64,000 nucleotides of DNA from CAWJFJ01 sp963800065 (GCA_963800065.1 CAWCZO010000011.1:496001-560000), one strand, 5' to 3'; shown: positions 1-7,754, numbered from the stretch's first letter. A program made the numbers and translations. The notes: generated from the sequence alone by a model not told the origin.

Positions 1-396
1 GGCCGGGTTGTAGACGTCCTCCTCACAGGAGAACTGCATCGCACCGGCGTAGGTGAGGATGGTGATGTTGGGGGCCTGGTAGACGACGCCGTCGCCGGGG
101 TCGTTGAACCGGTTCTCGATCTGGCAGATCCACCGGCCGCCCTCCTCGTCGCACACGCACCAGTCGTGCGGGAACATCGTCATCTCGCTGTTGGGCCACT
201 CCGCCATCGTCTTCGATATCCAGGCCAGGATCTCGGCCCGTCCGTGGAACCGGCCGTAGTGGTGCTCGATGTACTCGGCGTCCTCGGTGAACATCTCGGC
301 CCACGGCCGCCAGTCACCCTTGGCCGCCGACTCGTTGGCCGCGGCCAGAAAGCGGTCGTGTGCGGCCTGGAGCTCGGCGCGGTCCCACGTCCCCAT
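1..396 (-). CDS. SnoaL-like (NTF2-fold) protein, C-terminus outside window
   Basis: The frame reads 132 codons from an ATG preceded by a purine-rich GGGAGGGACGAG ribosome site and is still open at the window edge, so the 3' end is missing. The N-terminus (start MGTWDRAELQAAHDRFLAAA, then a W-x-x-W-A-E-M-F-T-E-D-A-E-Y segment) is typical of SnoaL-like or ketosteroid-isomerase-like small alpha+beta barrels, which bind or isomerise small hydrophobic molecules. It lies 83 bp downstream of the ABC exporter gene on the same strand. The exporter's frame as sequenced runs without a stop straight into this ATG, which I attribute to a single-base error upstream. The substrate is unknown. Confidence 0.75.
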   Translation of the reverse strand, partial: MGTWDRAELQAAHDRFLAAANESAAKGDWRPWAEMFTEDAEYIEHHYGRFHGRAEILAWISKTMAEWPNSEMTMFPHDWCVCDEEGGRWICQIENRFNDPGDGVVYQAPNITILTYAGAMQFSCEEDVYNPA

Positions 397-479
397 CTCG
401 TCCCTCCCCGACGTCTTCCCCCTCACCGACTCTGCCACGGTGGGGCGAGGGACGCGCAAGGTATCGGGGGACCCCGAGC

Positions 480-2424
480 TCACATGGCGTGGGACTGGCT
501 CGACCAGGTGGCGTACATCTCGGCGTAGCGGCCGCCGCGTCGCCACCAGCTCGTCGTGGGTGCCCACCTCGATGATCCTCCCTTCGTCGACCACCACGAT
601 CCGGTCGGCCTTCATGGCCGTCGACAGCCGGTGGGCGATGAGCACGGCGGTCCGCTCCTCGAGGAGGATGTCCAGGGCCGCCTCGATCTTCGTCTCCGAC
701 TGGAGGTCGAGGTTGGATGTGGCCTCGTCGAGGACGAGGACCCGGGGATGGGCCAGGAAGGCCCGGGCCAGGGCGATGAGCTGCCGCTCCCCCGACGACA
801 GCGACTGGCCCCTCTCGTGGACGATCGTGTCGACCCCGTTGGGCATCCTCTCGATGAGATCGGTCAGGCCGACCGTCCGCACCGCTTCCTCCACCTCCTC
901 GTCGGTGGCGTCGGGCCGGGCGAAAGCGATGTTGTCGCGGATGGTCCCGGCGAAGAGGAACGGTTCCTGGGGCACCACCCCGAGCTGGCGCCGCAACGAC
1001 CCCAGGGTGACCGACTCCAGGTCGTGCCCGTCGATGAGGACGCGCCCCTCGGTGGGGTCGTAGAAACGCACGATCAGCTTGGCCAGCGTCGACTTCCCCG
1101 CTCCCGTCGGCCCGACGAAGGCCACCGTCTCCCCCGGTTCGATCTTCAGGCTCACCCCGTGGATGACGGGGACGTCCGGGTCGTAGCCGAAGGCCACCTT
1201 GTCGAAGACGATCTCACCCGTGATCGGGGGGAGCTCGGTGGCGTCCGGCGCTTCGGTCACGTCCGGCTCGGTCTCCAGCAGGGTCCGCAACTTCAGCACC
1301 GAGGCCTGGCCCTGCTGGTACGTGTTGTACTGCTGGACCAGGAGCTGGATGGGGGCGAAGAACCGGTTCAGGTACAGGAAGAACTCGACCAGGGCGCCGA
1401 TGGTCAGGGTGTGGTGCAGCACCATGTCGCCGCCGATGGCCAGCAGGACGGCCTGGCCGAGCACCCCGATCAGCTGTGTCCCCGGCCCGTAGACGGAGTT
1501 GATGAAGGCCGTGTAGTTGTTGGCGTCGCGGTACTGGCCGACGACGTTGCGGTGGTGGACGACGTTGCGGCGCTGACGGTTGTGGGCCGTCACGATCCGT
1601 ACCCCGTGGAGGCTCTCGGACAGGTCGGCCATCACGTTGGCGATCCCGTCGCGAACCCTGTCGTAGCCCACCTCCGAGCGCCGGTGGAACCACACAGACA
1701 TCGCCGTCAGGATGGGGACCACGAGGACCAGGGTGATGAAGGCCAACTTCACGTTCGTCGTGAACAGGAAGACCGAGATCACGACCATCGTGAGCCCCTG
1801 GATGGCGAACTGGGCCAAGCCGTCCTGGAGCAGCTGCTGCAGGTTCTCGATGTCGCTCGTCATCCGCGTCATGATCACGCCGGCCTTCTCGGCCGTGAAG
1901 AAGTCGAGCGACAACCGCTGCAGGTGGGTGAAGATCTTGATCCGGAGATCGTTCATCACTCCGGCCGCCAGCCGGCCCGTCACCTTGACCTGCGACCGCT
2001 GGCACAACGCCCCGATCGTCGTACAGGCCAGGTAGGCGACGGCCATCCACACCACGATGTCGAAGTGGAAGTGCCCCGTCCTCGGGTTCGCCCCCTTCAG
2101 CCCGTCGTTGATGGCGATCTCGGTCAGCTTGGGGCCGACCTGGAGCGCCACGCTCAACACCACGATGAGCACGCCGGATGTCACGAGCATGCGCGGATAG
2201 CGGGCCATCAGGCGCCACAGGGTCAACTGGGCGCCGTCGTCGGGGCCCGGCTGCTGCGTGAAGACGAGGTCGGACCCTCTCTCTTCGGGCTCGTCGGCCA
2301 GCAGCGCGTCGACGCCGGCCTGGAGCTCCGACGGGATCCCGCCGAAGGGCAGCCCGGCCACCGGCGCGCCGGGCGGCCCCGCTCCGACACCACCGCCGCC
2401 ACCCCAACCGCCACCGAAGCCCAT
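480..2424 (-). CDS. ABC exporter half-transporter, canonical subunit (frameshifted near its 3' end)
   Basis: This is a type IV ABC exporter half: a permease region (about residues 60-360) and an ATPase with Walker A GPTGAGKS (near residue 437), Q-loop VVPQEPF, signature LSSGERQ (near 540), Walker B VLVLDEATSNLD and the H-loop IAHRLS. The ATG overlaps the stop of the preceding half-transporter (TGATG), so translation is coupled. The catalytic Glu is present but the signature is non-canonical (LSSGE), matching the Asp-for-Glu change in the partner; together they form one degenerate and one active ATP site, as in known heterodimeric exporters. Around 521-536 the frame shifts: deleting one G yields the usual ending TRGRYAEMYATW and a stop at 480-482, whereas the frame as written stays open to the window edge. 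It is likely a drug or lipid exporter. Confidence 0.85.
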
Positions 2425-4325
2425 CAGTCCGACCCCTCGTCCTCGGTCCCCGTGTCGAGCTCCTCGGCCTGGGCCAGGATCTCGGCGTACAGCGGCGTGC
2501 TGGCCAGGAGCTCGGCGTGGGTCCCGTCGGCCACGATGGCGCCCCCGTCCATGAGCACGACGCGGTCGGCCAGGCTGATGGTGGACAGCCGGTGGGCGAT
2601 GATCAACGTCGTCCGCCCCTCCATGAGGACCCGCAGGGCGCCGTGGATCTGCTGCTCGACCTGGACGTCGATGGCACTGGTGGCATCGTCGAGCACCAGG
2701 ATGGGCGGATTCACGAGCAGCGTCCGGGCGATGGCGATCCGCTGGCGCTGGCCCCCGGAGAGCGTGTACCCGCGCTCGCCCACCACCGTCTCGTATCCCT
2801 CGGGCAGGTCACCGATGAACTCGTCGGCCCCCGCCGCTCGCGCCGCCGCCTCGATCTCCTCCATGGTGGCCGTGGGCCGCCCGTAGGAGATGTTGTCCTT
2901 TATGGAGATCGAGAAGAGGAAGGGCTCGTCGAGCACGATCCCGATGTGCGAGCGCAGGCTGGCCAGGGTCAGGTCACGCACGTCGTGACCGTCGATCTCG
3001 ACGGCGCCGGCGGTCACGTCGTAGAAGCGGGTGAGCAGCCGGGCCACGGTGGACTTCCCCACCCCCGTCCGGCCCACCAGGGCCACGGTCTCCCCCGGCC
3101 GCAGGTGGAGGTCGAAGTCCGACAGGACGAGCGGGGCGTCTTCGCCGCCGTAGGCGAAGTCGACGGCGGCGAAGTTGACGTCTCCCTCGCAGTGCACGAG
3201 ATCGACGGCCCCGGGCCGGTCCACGATGGTCGGCTGCTCGTCGAGGATCTCGTAGATCCGATCGGCCGACGCCGCCGCGCGCTGGCCCATCATGATGATC
3301 ATCCCCAGCATCATGAACGGCGCCTGCATCATCAGCAGGTAGGAGTAGAAGGCCACGATCGACCCGATCTGGAGGTGGCCGTGGATCACCATGTAGCCAC
3401 CGACCAGCAGCACCAGGGCCAATCCCAGCTGGGGCAGGTTCTGGATGGTCGGCGTCCACCGGGCCCGCAGATCGGCGTCCTTCACGTAGCCCCACCGCAC
3501 CTTCTCGGCCGCCTTGGCCAGGGACCGCAGCTGCTGCTGCTCGGCGGCGAAGGACTTCACCACCCGCACGCCGTTGATGTTCTCGTCGACCACGGTGGCC
3601 ACCTCGGCCAACCGGGACTGGATGATCCACGACACCGGGAACATCGACTTCCGCATCTTCACACCGGTCAGGTAGACGAACGGCATCGTGATCATGGCCA
3701 CGAAGGCCAAGGGAACGTTGATCCACAGCATGAACCCGAAGGCCACCAGGGCGATGCTGCACTGGACCAGGATCATGGGGGCGAACGTCATGTACATCTG
3801 CACCGACCTGATGTCGGAGTTCGCCCGGCTGATCAGCTGACCGGACTGGACCCGGTCGTAGAAGGGGAACGACATCTTGGTCAGGTGCTCGTAGATGATG
3901 TTCCGGAGATCGAATTCGATCCGGTAGGCCGTCTGGAACAGGTACAGCCGGGAGATGTAGCCCGACACCACGCCGGCCACGGCCAACCCCACGATCCACA
4001 GCACGTAGAAGTGCAGCGGAACGCCCTGGTGGTGCGCCAGTGCCGGCTCGATGGAATTGTCGATGGCGTCGCTCAGGAGCTTCGGGATCTGCACCTGCAG
4101 GACGAGGCCCACGAACGACAGCACCAGCGAGACGATGAAGATCCTCCGGTGCGACTTCAAGATCGGCATGGCCCGTCGCAGCCACGTCTTGCTCTTGTCC
4201 GGGTCGATCGTCGCCTTCGGCGCGTCGTAGCGCGCCGGTTCGGGACCGGGGACGAACCGTCCCCCCGTCTCGTCGGACTCGGGGACGCTCCCCCGGCGTC
4301 CGGCCAGGTCCGGAACTGTCTTCAC
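2424..4325 (-). CDS. ABC exporter half-transporter with degenerate ATP site
   Basis: This 633-aa protein has a six-helix exporter membrane domain (about residues 65-345) and an ATPase with Walker A GRTGVGKST (near residue 418), signature LSGGQRQRIA (near 520) and Walker B ILVLDDATSAID. Asp replaces the catalytic Glu after Walker B, the hallmark of the degenerate-site subunit in heterodimeric exporters of the TM287/288 and BmrCD kind. The start is a GTG whose G-T-G overlaps the MarR stop (GTGA), and its own stop overlaps the start of the partner gene, giving a tight MarR-ABC-ABC operon. The context suggests a MarR-controlled efflux pump; the substrate cannot be read from the sequence. Confidence 0.9.
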   Translation of the reverse strand: MKTVPDLAGRRGSVPESDETGGRFVPGPEPARYDAPKATIDPDKSKTWLRRAMPILKSHRRIFIVSLVLSFVGLVLQVQIPKLLSDAIDNSIEPALAHHQGVPLHFYVLWIVGLAVAGVVSGYISRLYLFQTAYRIEFDLRNIIYEHLTKMSFPFYDRVQSGQLISRANSDIRSVQMYMTFAPMILVQCSIALVAFGFMLWINVPLAFVAMITMPFVYLTGVKMRKSMFPVSWIIQSRLAEVATVVDENINGVRVVKSFAAEQQQLRSLAKAAEKVRWGYVKDADLRARWTPTIQNLPQLGLALVLLVGGYMVIHGHLQIGSIVAFYSYLLMMQAPFMMLGMIIMMGQRAAASADRIYEILDEQPTIVDRPGAVDLVHCEGDVNFAAVDFAYGGEDAPLVLSDFDLHLRPGETVALVGRTGVGKSTVARLLTRFYDVTAGAVEIDGHDVRDLTLASLRSHIGIVLDEPFLFSISIKDNISYGRPTATMEEIEAAARAAGADEFIGDLPEGYETVVGERGYTLSGGQRQRIAIARTLLVNPPILVLDDATSAIDVQVEQQIHGALRVLMEGRTTLIIAHRLSTISLADRVVLMDGGAIVADGTHAELLASTPLYAEILAQAEELDTGTEDEGSD

Positions 4326-4858
4326 TGGGGTACCGCCGTTGTCTGCGATGTGCCGTTCTGGGGGCTGGCGTTCCGGGAAGTGGTGTTGTGATAGGCGGCC
4401 ATGGCGTGGCGCCACAGCTCGAGTCCCTCGAGCGCCCGGGCCGTGAGCTCCGGGCTCTCGAGGCTCCCGGCGATACCGGCGAGCCGGGAGTCGACCGCCT
4501 CGTTGGCGGTGGCCAGCAGCTTCTCACCCTTGGCGGTGAGCACGTGCGCCACCCGCCGGCGGTCGTCCTCGGCGTGACGGCGCTCGACCAGGCCGCGGCC
4601 GACCAACCCGTCGACCACGGCGGTGATGCTCGGAGGACGGACGGCCAGCCTCTCGGCCAGGGCCGACGACACCGCCGACCCCTCGGTCAGGAGTCCCAGG
4701 ATCCGGTACTGGGGCAGGGACAGATCGGCCGAGACGAGGGCCAGCTCGACCTGTTTGGCCAACCAGGCGGCGGTCCGGCCGATGGCGGCCGGGGCCGCCG
4801 GGACGGGGGTAACAGGCACGGATCCCGGCTTGCTCCGGCCATGTCGTTCGGAAGCCAC
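4322..4858 (-). CDS. MarR-family regulator of the ABC exporter operon
   Basis: This 178-aa winged-helix repressor has a GTG start. The core SLPQYRILGLLTEG, then the recognition region VRPPSITAVVDGLVGRGLVE and the wing RRHAEDDRRRVAHVLT match the MarR fold. It heads the operon and overlaps the first exporter gene by a GTGA junction. No Shine-Dalgarno is visible before the GTG; the region directly upstream is AT-rich and holds an ATTAG/CTAAT inverted repeat, so transcription may begin at or near the start codon (leaderless). The usual logic for this family is repression of its own operon, relieved by a phenolic or lipophilic ligand. Confidence 0.9.
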   Translation of the reverse strand: MASERHGRSKPGSVPVTPVPAAPAAIGRTAAWLAKQVELALVSADLSLPQYRILGLLTEGSAVSSALAERLAVRPPSITAVVDGLVGRGLVERRHAEDDRRRVAHVLTAKGEKLLATANEAVDSRLAGIAGSLESPELTARALEGLELWRHAMAAYHNTTSRNASPQNGTSQTTAVPQ

Positions 4859-4861
4859 ACT

Positions 4862-4876
4862 ATTAGGCTATCTAAT
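4862..4876. promoter_or_regulatory. Candidate MarR operator upstream of the exporter operon
   Basis: ATTAG and CTAAT form an inverted repeat around a 5-bp spacer, 4 to 18 bp upstream of the MarR GTG. AT-rich half-sites of this size and position are usual for autoregulating MarR proteins. It sits in the only AT-rich patch of the intergenic region and probably overlaps the -10 element. Confidence 0.5.
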
Positions 4877-5017
4877 GAATCGGCCCCTCCGGACACGACC
4901 CGGCCGCCCCGTCGGCCGCCTCGGCCCCTCGGCGCCGGCCCCCGGCGGTCGTCTTCCCTGGTCCGGGCCCGACTCGTCCAGCGGCACCGGAAGCGATCCG
5001 GCTTGTGGCTACCATGG

Positions 5018-5089
5018 ATGCACCAGAGAAAGGAGGTGGTCCAACTGAGCAGTCATAAACCGGGGACCCTGGAGGTGGCTGGCCGCTGA
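5018..5089 (+). CDS. Possible 23-aa leader peptide overlapping the 16S mimic
   Basis: The ATG at 5018 opens MHQRKEVVQLSSHKPGTLEV and three more residues before TGA. The RKEVVQ stretch is simply the translation of the ribosome-binding motif, so the true start could instead be a CTG just after it (at 5047), giving a roughly 14-aa peptide. An overlapping ATG at 5014 gives 14 codons in another frame. The unusually strong ribosome site argues that something is translated here, and the stem at 5100-5109 would regulate it. Confidence 0.3.
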   Translation: MHQRKEVVQLSSHKPGTLEVAGR

Positions 5090-5132
5090 GGCGGCTCGCT
5101 GGACCACCTGGCGAATCCCAGCCAGTTACCCG

Positions 5133-5195
5133 CTGAACGATCTAGCCGGGACATCGTCCCACCCGGCGTCGTACGGAGAGTTCAGTGCCTTTTTT
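5133..5195 (+). terminator. Terminator closing the 5.0-kb transcript
   Basis: CTGAAC (5133-5138) pairs with GTTCAG (5180-5185), and GCCGGG (5145-5150) with CCCGGC (5162-5167), followed at 5190-5195 by six T residues. This is one of the few T runs in the window and supports a defined 3' end on the + strand. Confidence 0.5.
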
Positions 5196-5209
5196 CCAGC
5201 AACATCTAT

Positions 5210-5243
5210 CGCCGAGAGGCGCCTTCCGGGGCGCCTCTCGGCG
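5210..5243. terminator. 14-bp perfect hairpin downstream of the DinB gene
   Basis: The arms 5210-5223 and 5230-5243 are exact reverse complements around a TTCCGG loop. It lies between the + strand transcript ending at 5195 and the - strand DinB gene ending at 5297, so it may stop transcripts from either side; no T tract follows on the - strand. Confidence 0.5.
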
Positions 5244-5291
5244 CGTCCGGGCCTCGGGCGCGTCCGGGCCTCGGGCGCGTCGGGGCCCGGG
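5241..5291. repeat. Three tandem 17-bp repeats
   Basis: The unit GCGCGTCCGGGCCTCGG occurs at 5241-5257 and 5258-5274 and, with three changes, at 5275-5291, directly after the hairpin and before the DinB stop codon. It is non-coding; its function is unknown. Confidence 0.8.
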
Positions 5292-5296
5292 GCGCG

Positions 5297-5854
5297 TCAG
5301 CGACCGGTCCGACCGTCGAGGAGCTCCCGGGTGATGTCCATGTGGCCCGCGTGCCGGGCCGTCTCCTCGATCAGGTGGGTCACCGCCCACCGCAGGGTCG
5401 TCGGACGTATCTCGCCGCGCGACGGAAGGTCGAACGACCCCGCCGCGTCGAGGACGGCGTCGGCGGCGGCCGTCTCCGCCCGGTAGAACGAGACGACGTC
5501 GACCGTCGACCACCCCTCGGGCACCACGAACATCCGCTCCCTCCACGACACCTCCATCGTCTCTCCGGCGAAGATGACCCGCACCCAGAGCCTCTCGCAG
5601 TAGCCGAGGTGCACGACGATGGCGCCGAGGGAGTTGGCGCCGGCCGCCGGTTTCCATCGCAGCTGCTCGTCGTCGAGGTCCTCGAGCTTGTAGATGGCAC
5701 TCTCCCGGAGGTGGGTGAGCCAGGCCCTGGCCATCGTCATCTCGTCGGCCGGCGTCGATTCGTCGGGTCGCACCACGTGGAGGGTCGGTCGGGCCCCACC
5801 CCCGCCTCCGGCGCCACCATCGGCGCCGTCCGCTCCGGCGCCTCCCCTTGCCAT
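5297..5854 (-). CDS. DinB/DUF664-family protein
   Basis: The core (AIYKLEDLDDEQLRWKPA, then a VVHLGYCERLWV segment and a late HLIEETARHAGHMD) is the four-helix DinB/DUF664 fold, whose members often bind a metal through three His and act as thiol-dependent transferases (for example with mycothiol). His residues in VVHLGY and in the RHAGH stretch are the likely ligands. The start is uncertain: the ATG at 5854 includes a Gly/Ala-rich leader (about 25 residues) that may not be translated, and an internal MTMARAW start is also possible. It is monocistronic as far as can be seen. Confidence 0.8.
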   Translation of the reverse strand: MARGGAGADGADGGAGGGGGARPTLHVVRPDESTPADEMTMARAWLTHLRESAIYKLEDLDDEQLRWKPAAGANSLGAIVVHLGYCERLWVRVIFAGETMEVSWRERMFVVPEGWSTVDVVSFYRAETAAADAVLDAAGSFDLPSRGEIRPTTLRWAVTHLIEETARHAGHMDITRELLDGRTGR

Positions 5855-5915
5855 GGGCGAACACTGCCCGGACGGATCGCCTCCGGTCAATCGCCGTCCA
5901 TCGGCAGGAGCAGCT

Positions 5916-6068
5916 TCAGCGCGTCGCGCGAAGGCCACGCAGCCGTCCCTCGGCCTCCTGCAACTCGGCGATCAGGGCGACGGCGTCCTCCCGGTCCAAG
6001 GCCAACGATCCCGGGGGGAGCATCACCAGAGATCGCCGCCAGTTCTCCAGCTCGTAGAAGCGGTCCAT
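5916..6068 (-). CDS. 50-aa protein directly under a LexA box
   Basis: The peptide starts MDRFYELENWRRSLVMLPPG and ends in a charged helix rich in Glu and Leu (EDAVALIAELQEAEGRLRGL). It has no membrane segment. The ATG lies 5 bp after a perfect actinobacterial SOS box, which makes a real, DNA-damage-induced gene likely despite its size. I do not recognise the family; small SOS proteins in other bacteria often block division or assist repair, but nothing in this sequence identifies either role. Confidence 0.6.
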   Translation of the reverse strand: MDRFYELENWRRSLVMLPPGSLALDREDAVALIAELQEAEGRLRGLRATR

Positions 6069-6073
6069 GGGGA

Positions 6074-6089
6074 TCGAACATATGTTCGA
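6074..6089. promoter_or_regulatory. LexA-binding site (SOS box)
   Basis: TCGAACATATGTTCGA is a perfect 16-bp palindrome matching the actinobacterial/Bacillus type LexA consensus CGAACRNRYGTTYG. It lies 5 bp before the start of the 50-aa gene (- strand) and about 104 bp before the DsbA-like gene (+ strand), so it may control both. Confidence 0.85.
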
Positions 6090-6192
6090 CACGGCCCGGG
6101 CGCAACCCCCCGGCATCGGCCCTGGTCCCGGGCCGCGGAGGCCCTCACGGCCGAGGCCCTCCCGGCGCCGGTCGGTCGCTACCGTGGGGTCC

Positions 6193-6831
6193 ATGACCGG
6201 TGTCGAGGTGTTCGTCGATCCCAGTTGCCCGTGGGCGTGGATCACGTCGCGCTGGGTGAAGGAGGTGGCTCCGGAGCGGGAGCTGGCGCTCACCTGGCGG
6301 TCGTACTGCCTCGAGATCCGCGACGACTACGGCGTGGCCCCCACCGTCCCGGAGGATCGGCGCGACGTCGCCATCGCCGCCCACGCCCTCTCCCACCGGA
6401 TGCTCAGGATCTTCGAGGCGGCGCGGGCCCGGGCCGGCGAAGAGGCGGTCGACGCGCTCTACTCCGAATGGGGTCGGCGCTTCTTCGTCGACCGCTCCCC
6501 CCACGACGACACCCTCCTGTCGATCTGTCTGGCCGGAGCCAGCCTCGAACCCGATCTCCTCCGGGCCGCCGACGAGGAGAAGTGGGATGCACCCATCGTC
6601 GAGGCCATGGACGTCGCCTACGCCTTCGGTGGGCCCAAGACCCAGACGCCGACGATCGTGGTGGACGCCGATCCGCCCTACGGCTTCAAGGGACCGGTGA
6701 TGGCGCCCGCCCCCACCGGCGACGGTGCCGTCCGCCTGTGGGACGCCGTCGCCGTGATCGCCCGGGAGCCCGGCTTCTTCGAGATCACCAGGCCGCGCCT
6801 CAACCCGCCGCGGCCACCGGCGCTCACCTGA
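6193..6831 (+). CDS. DsbA-fold protein of the mycothiol-dependent nitroreductase (Rv2466c) family
   Basis: This is a 212-aa thioredoxin-like protein. It begins MTGVEVFVDPSCPWAWITSR: the active-site motif is C12-P-W-A rather than the CPWC of Rv2466c, so only the first Cys is available for a mixed disulfide with mycothiol. The rest (KTQTPTIVV before a cis-Pro strand) fits the DsbA insertion fold. The ATG at 6193 is chosen over upstream Met codons that would add a low-complexity Arg/Pro leader. Its 3' end overlaps the convergent GntR gene by 8 bp. Likely a cytoplasmic redox enzyme. Confidence 0.8.
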   Translation: MTGVEVFVDPSCPWAWITSRWVKEVAPERELALTWRSYCLEIRDDYGVAPTVPEDRRDVAIAAHALSHRMLRIFEAARARAGEEAVDALYSEWGRRFFVDRSPHDDTLLSICLAGASLEPDLLRAADEEKWDAPIVEAMDVAYAFGGPKTQTPTIVVDADPPYGFKGPVMAPAPTGDGAVRLWDAVAVIAREPGFFEITRPRLNPPRPPALT

Positions 6832-7171
6832 GGCCCTCGATCATGGCGATCACGTCCTCGGCCCGGTAGCCCTGGCGCCGGGCGAACTCCACCAGCTCCC
6901 GCACCTGCTTCAGCACGGCGCCGCGTTCGGGCGTGCCGGTCACCGTGATCCCCCGCCCGCGGCGGAATTCGAGCAGTCCCTCGTCGCGCAGAATGTGGAC
7001 GGCCCGCAGGACGGTGTTCTTGTTCACCCCCAGGACGGCGGCGATGTCCTTCACCAGGGGCAGCCGCTCCCCGGGTCCGGCCTCCCCCTCGGCGATGGCC
7101 CGACGGATCTCGGCGGCCACCTGATCGTGGAGGGCGACAGGCTCCGAACGGTCGATGGTGACGGAGAACAT
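6824..7171 (-). CDS. GntR-family regulator (YtrA-like, short effector part)
   Basis: This 115-aa protein has an N-terminal winged helix: EPVALHDQVAAEIRRAIAEG, then GERLPLVKDIAAVLGVNKNT with the recognition helix and the wing GLLEFRRGRGITV. Only about 40 helical residues follow, as in the YtrA subfamily, which usually controls nearby transport or membrane genes. The ATG has a GTAGGACC ribosome site. It follows the GNAT and membrane-protein genes in the same direction with 37 bp between, so it may regulate that group. Confidence 0.85.
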   Translation of the reverse strand: MFSVTIDRSEPVALHDQVAAEIRRAIAEGEAGPGERLPLVKDIAAVLGVNKNTVLRAVHILRDEGLLEFRRGRGITVTGTPERGAVLKQVRELVEFARRQGYRAEDVIAMIEGLR

Positions 7172-7208
7172 TGGTCCTACCCATCGTAGTCCTGGAGACC
7201 TCCCCGCC

Positions 7209-7754
7209 CTAGGGCCCGGGAGCGGGGTCCTCCCCGGGCCCGAGGGGCCCCAGGTAGACGAACTCGTCGAGGGTGAAGCCCCGACGGAGGTCGACCGTGA
7301 CCTCACCGGCCCGGGACCAGCCGCACCTTTCGTACAGCCGGATCGCCCCCCGCAGTTGGGTGGCGACGTCGAGGACGGGCCACAACCCCCGGGCCACCGC
7401 CTCCCGCGACGCCGTCTCGAGGAGCCTCTCCCCCACGCCGGCCCGGCGCGCCGACGGATCGACGAACAGCCGGGCCACGACCCCCAGCCGGTCCACCGGC
7501 GGAGACGGTGCCCGGCCGGCCAGGGCGCGGACGGCGGGGGAGGAGCTTCCCCGGTGGAGCGCCACGTGACCGACGATTTCTCCGGCCGTCTCGACGACCC
7601 ACGCCCCGTAGGCGTCGGGCCAGGCCAGGAACCCCCGGAGATCGGTCGGGAGGTACGGAGGGTACCCGTCGAGGTCGTGGACGAGGGAGGCGATGGCCAC
7701 GCATCTCTCGAGATCAGCGTCGGTCCGCGGACGGACGACCGGGGCCGGGACCAC
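7209..7754 (-). CDS. GNAT-family N-acetyltransferase
   Basis: This 181-aa protein with a GTG start has the GNAT core: the acetyl-CoA strand-loop VARLFVDPSARRAGVGERLL (R/Q-x-x-G-x-G/A type) and the later RGAIRLYERCGW helix-strand. The acceptor is unknown. It lies between a membrane-protein gene (22 bp upstream) and the GntR regulator, and the three are probably co-transcribed. Confidence 0.85.
   Translation of the reverse strand: MVPAPVVRPRTDADLERCVAIASLVHDLDGYPPYLPTDLRGFLAWPDAYGAWVVETAGEIVGHVALHRGSSSPAVRALAGRAPSPPVDRLGVVARLFVDPSARRAGVGERLLETASREAVARGLWPVLDVATQLRGAIRLYERCGWSRAGEVTVDLRRGFTLDEFVYLGPLGPGEDPAPGP

Larger units (their letters stand above)
5014..5195 (+). ncRNA. Structured short transcript with 16S rRNA 3'-end mimic, or leader of a tiny ORF
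   Basis: Positions 5027-5043 read AGAAAGGAGGTGGTCCA, a 17-nt complement of the actinobacterial 16S rRNA 3' end (one G-U pair), far longer than a normal Shine-Dalgarno. Ten of these bases (5034-5043) are exactly complementary to TGGACCACCT at 5100-5109, so a long-range stem can hide the site. Inside are a GCCGC-TGAG-GCGGC hairpin and, after it, CTGGC/GCCAG. A terminator-like fold and T6 run close the unit at 5195. No larger gene follows on this strand. It may encode the 23-aa peptide at 5018-5089, or act as an RNA. I cannot name an Rfam family for it. Confidence 0.5.

Noticed and set aside
1214..2407. A 397-aa - strand frame overlapping the canonical exporter subunit.
   Set aside because: It is Arg/Gly/Pro-rich and out of frame with the Walker and signature motifs.
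556..2886. A 776-aa open frame on the + strand opposite the ABC exporter genes.
   Set aside because: Its composition (Asp/Gly/His/Val/Arg-rich, no motif) is the usual antisense shadow of GC-rich coding DNA; the - strand exporter motifs are unambiguous.
5014..5195. Possible 6C RNA or a known riboswitch.
   Set aside because: There are no C-rich paired loops of the 6C type and no downstream gene for a riboswitch to control.
5241..5291. Possible CRISPR-like repeat array.
   Set aside because: Units are tandem with no spacers and no cas genes are near. The same applies to the repeats at 15992-16038 and 26006-26047.
5142..5864. A 240-aa frame overlapping the DinB gene.
   Set aside because: Arg-rich shadow; the DinB frame carries the conserved residues. 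It also would cover the terminator and hairpin at 5133-5243.
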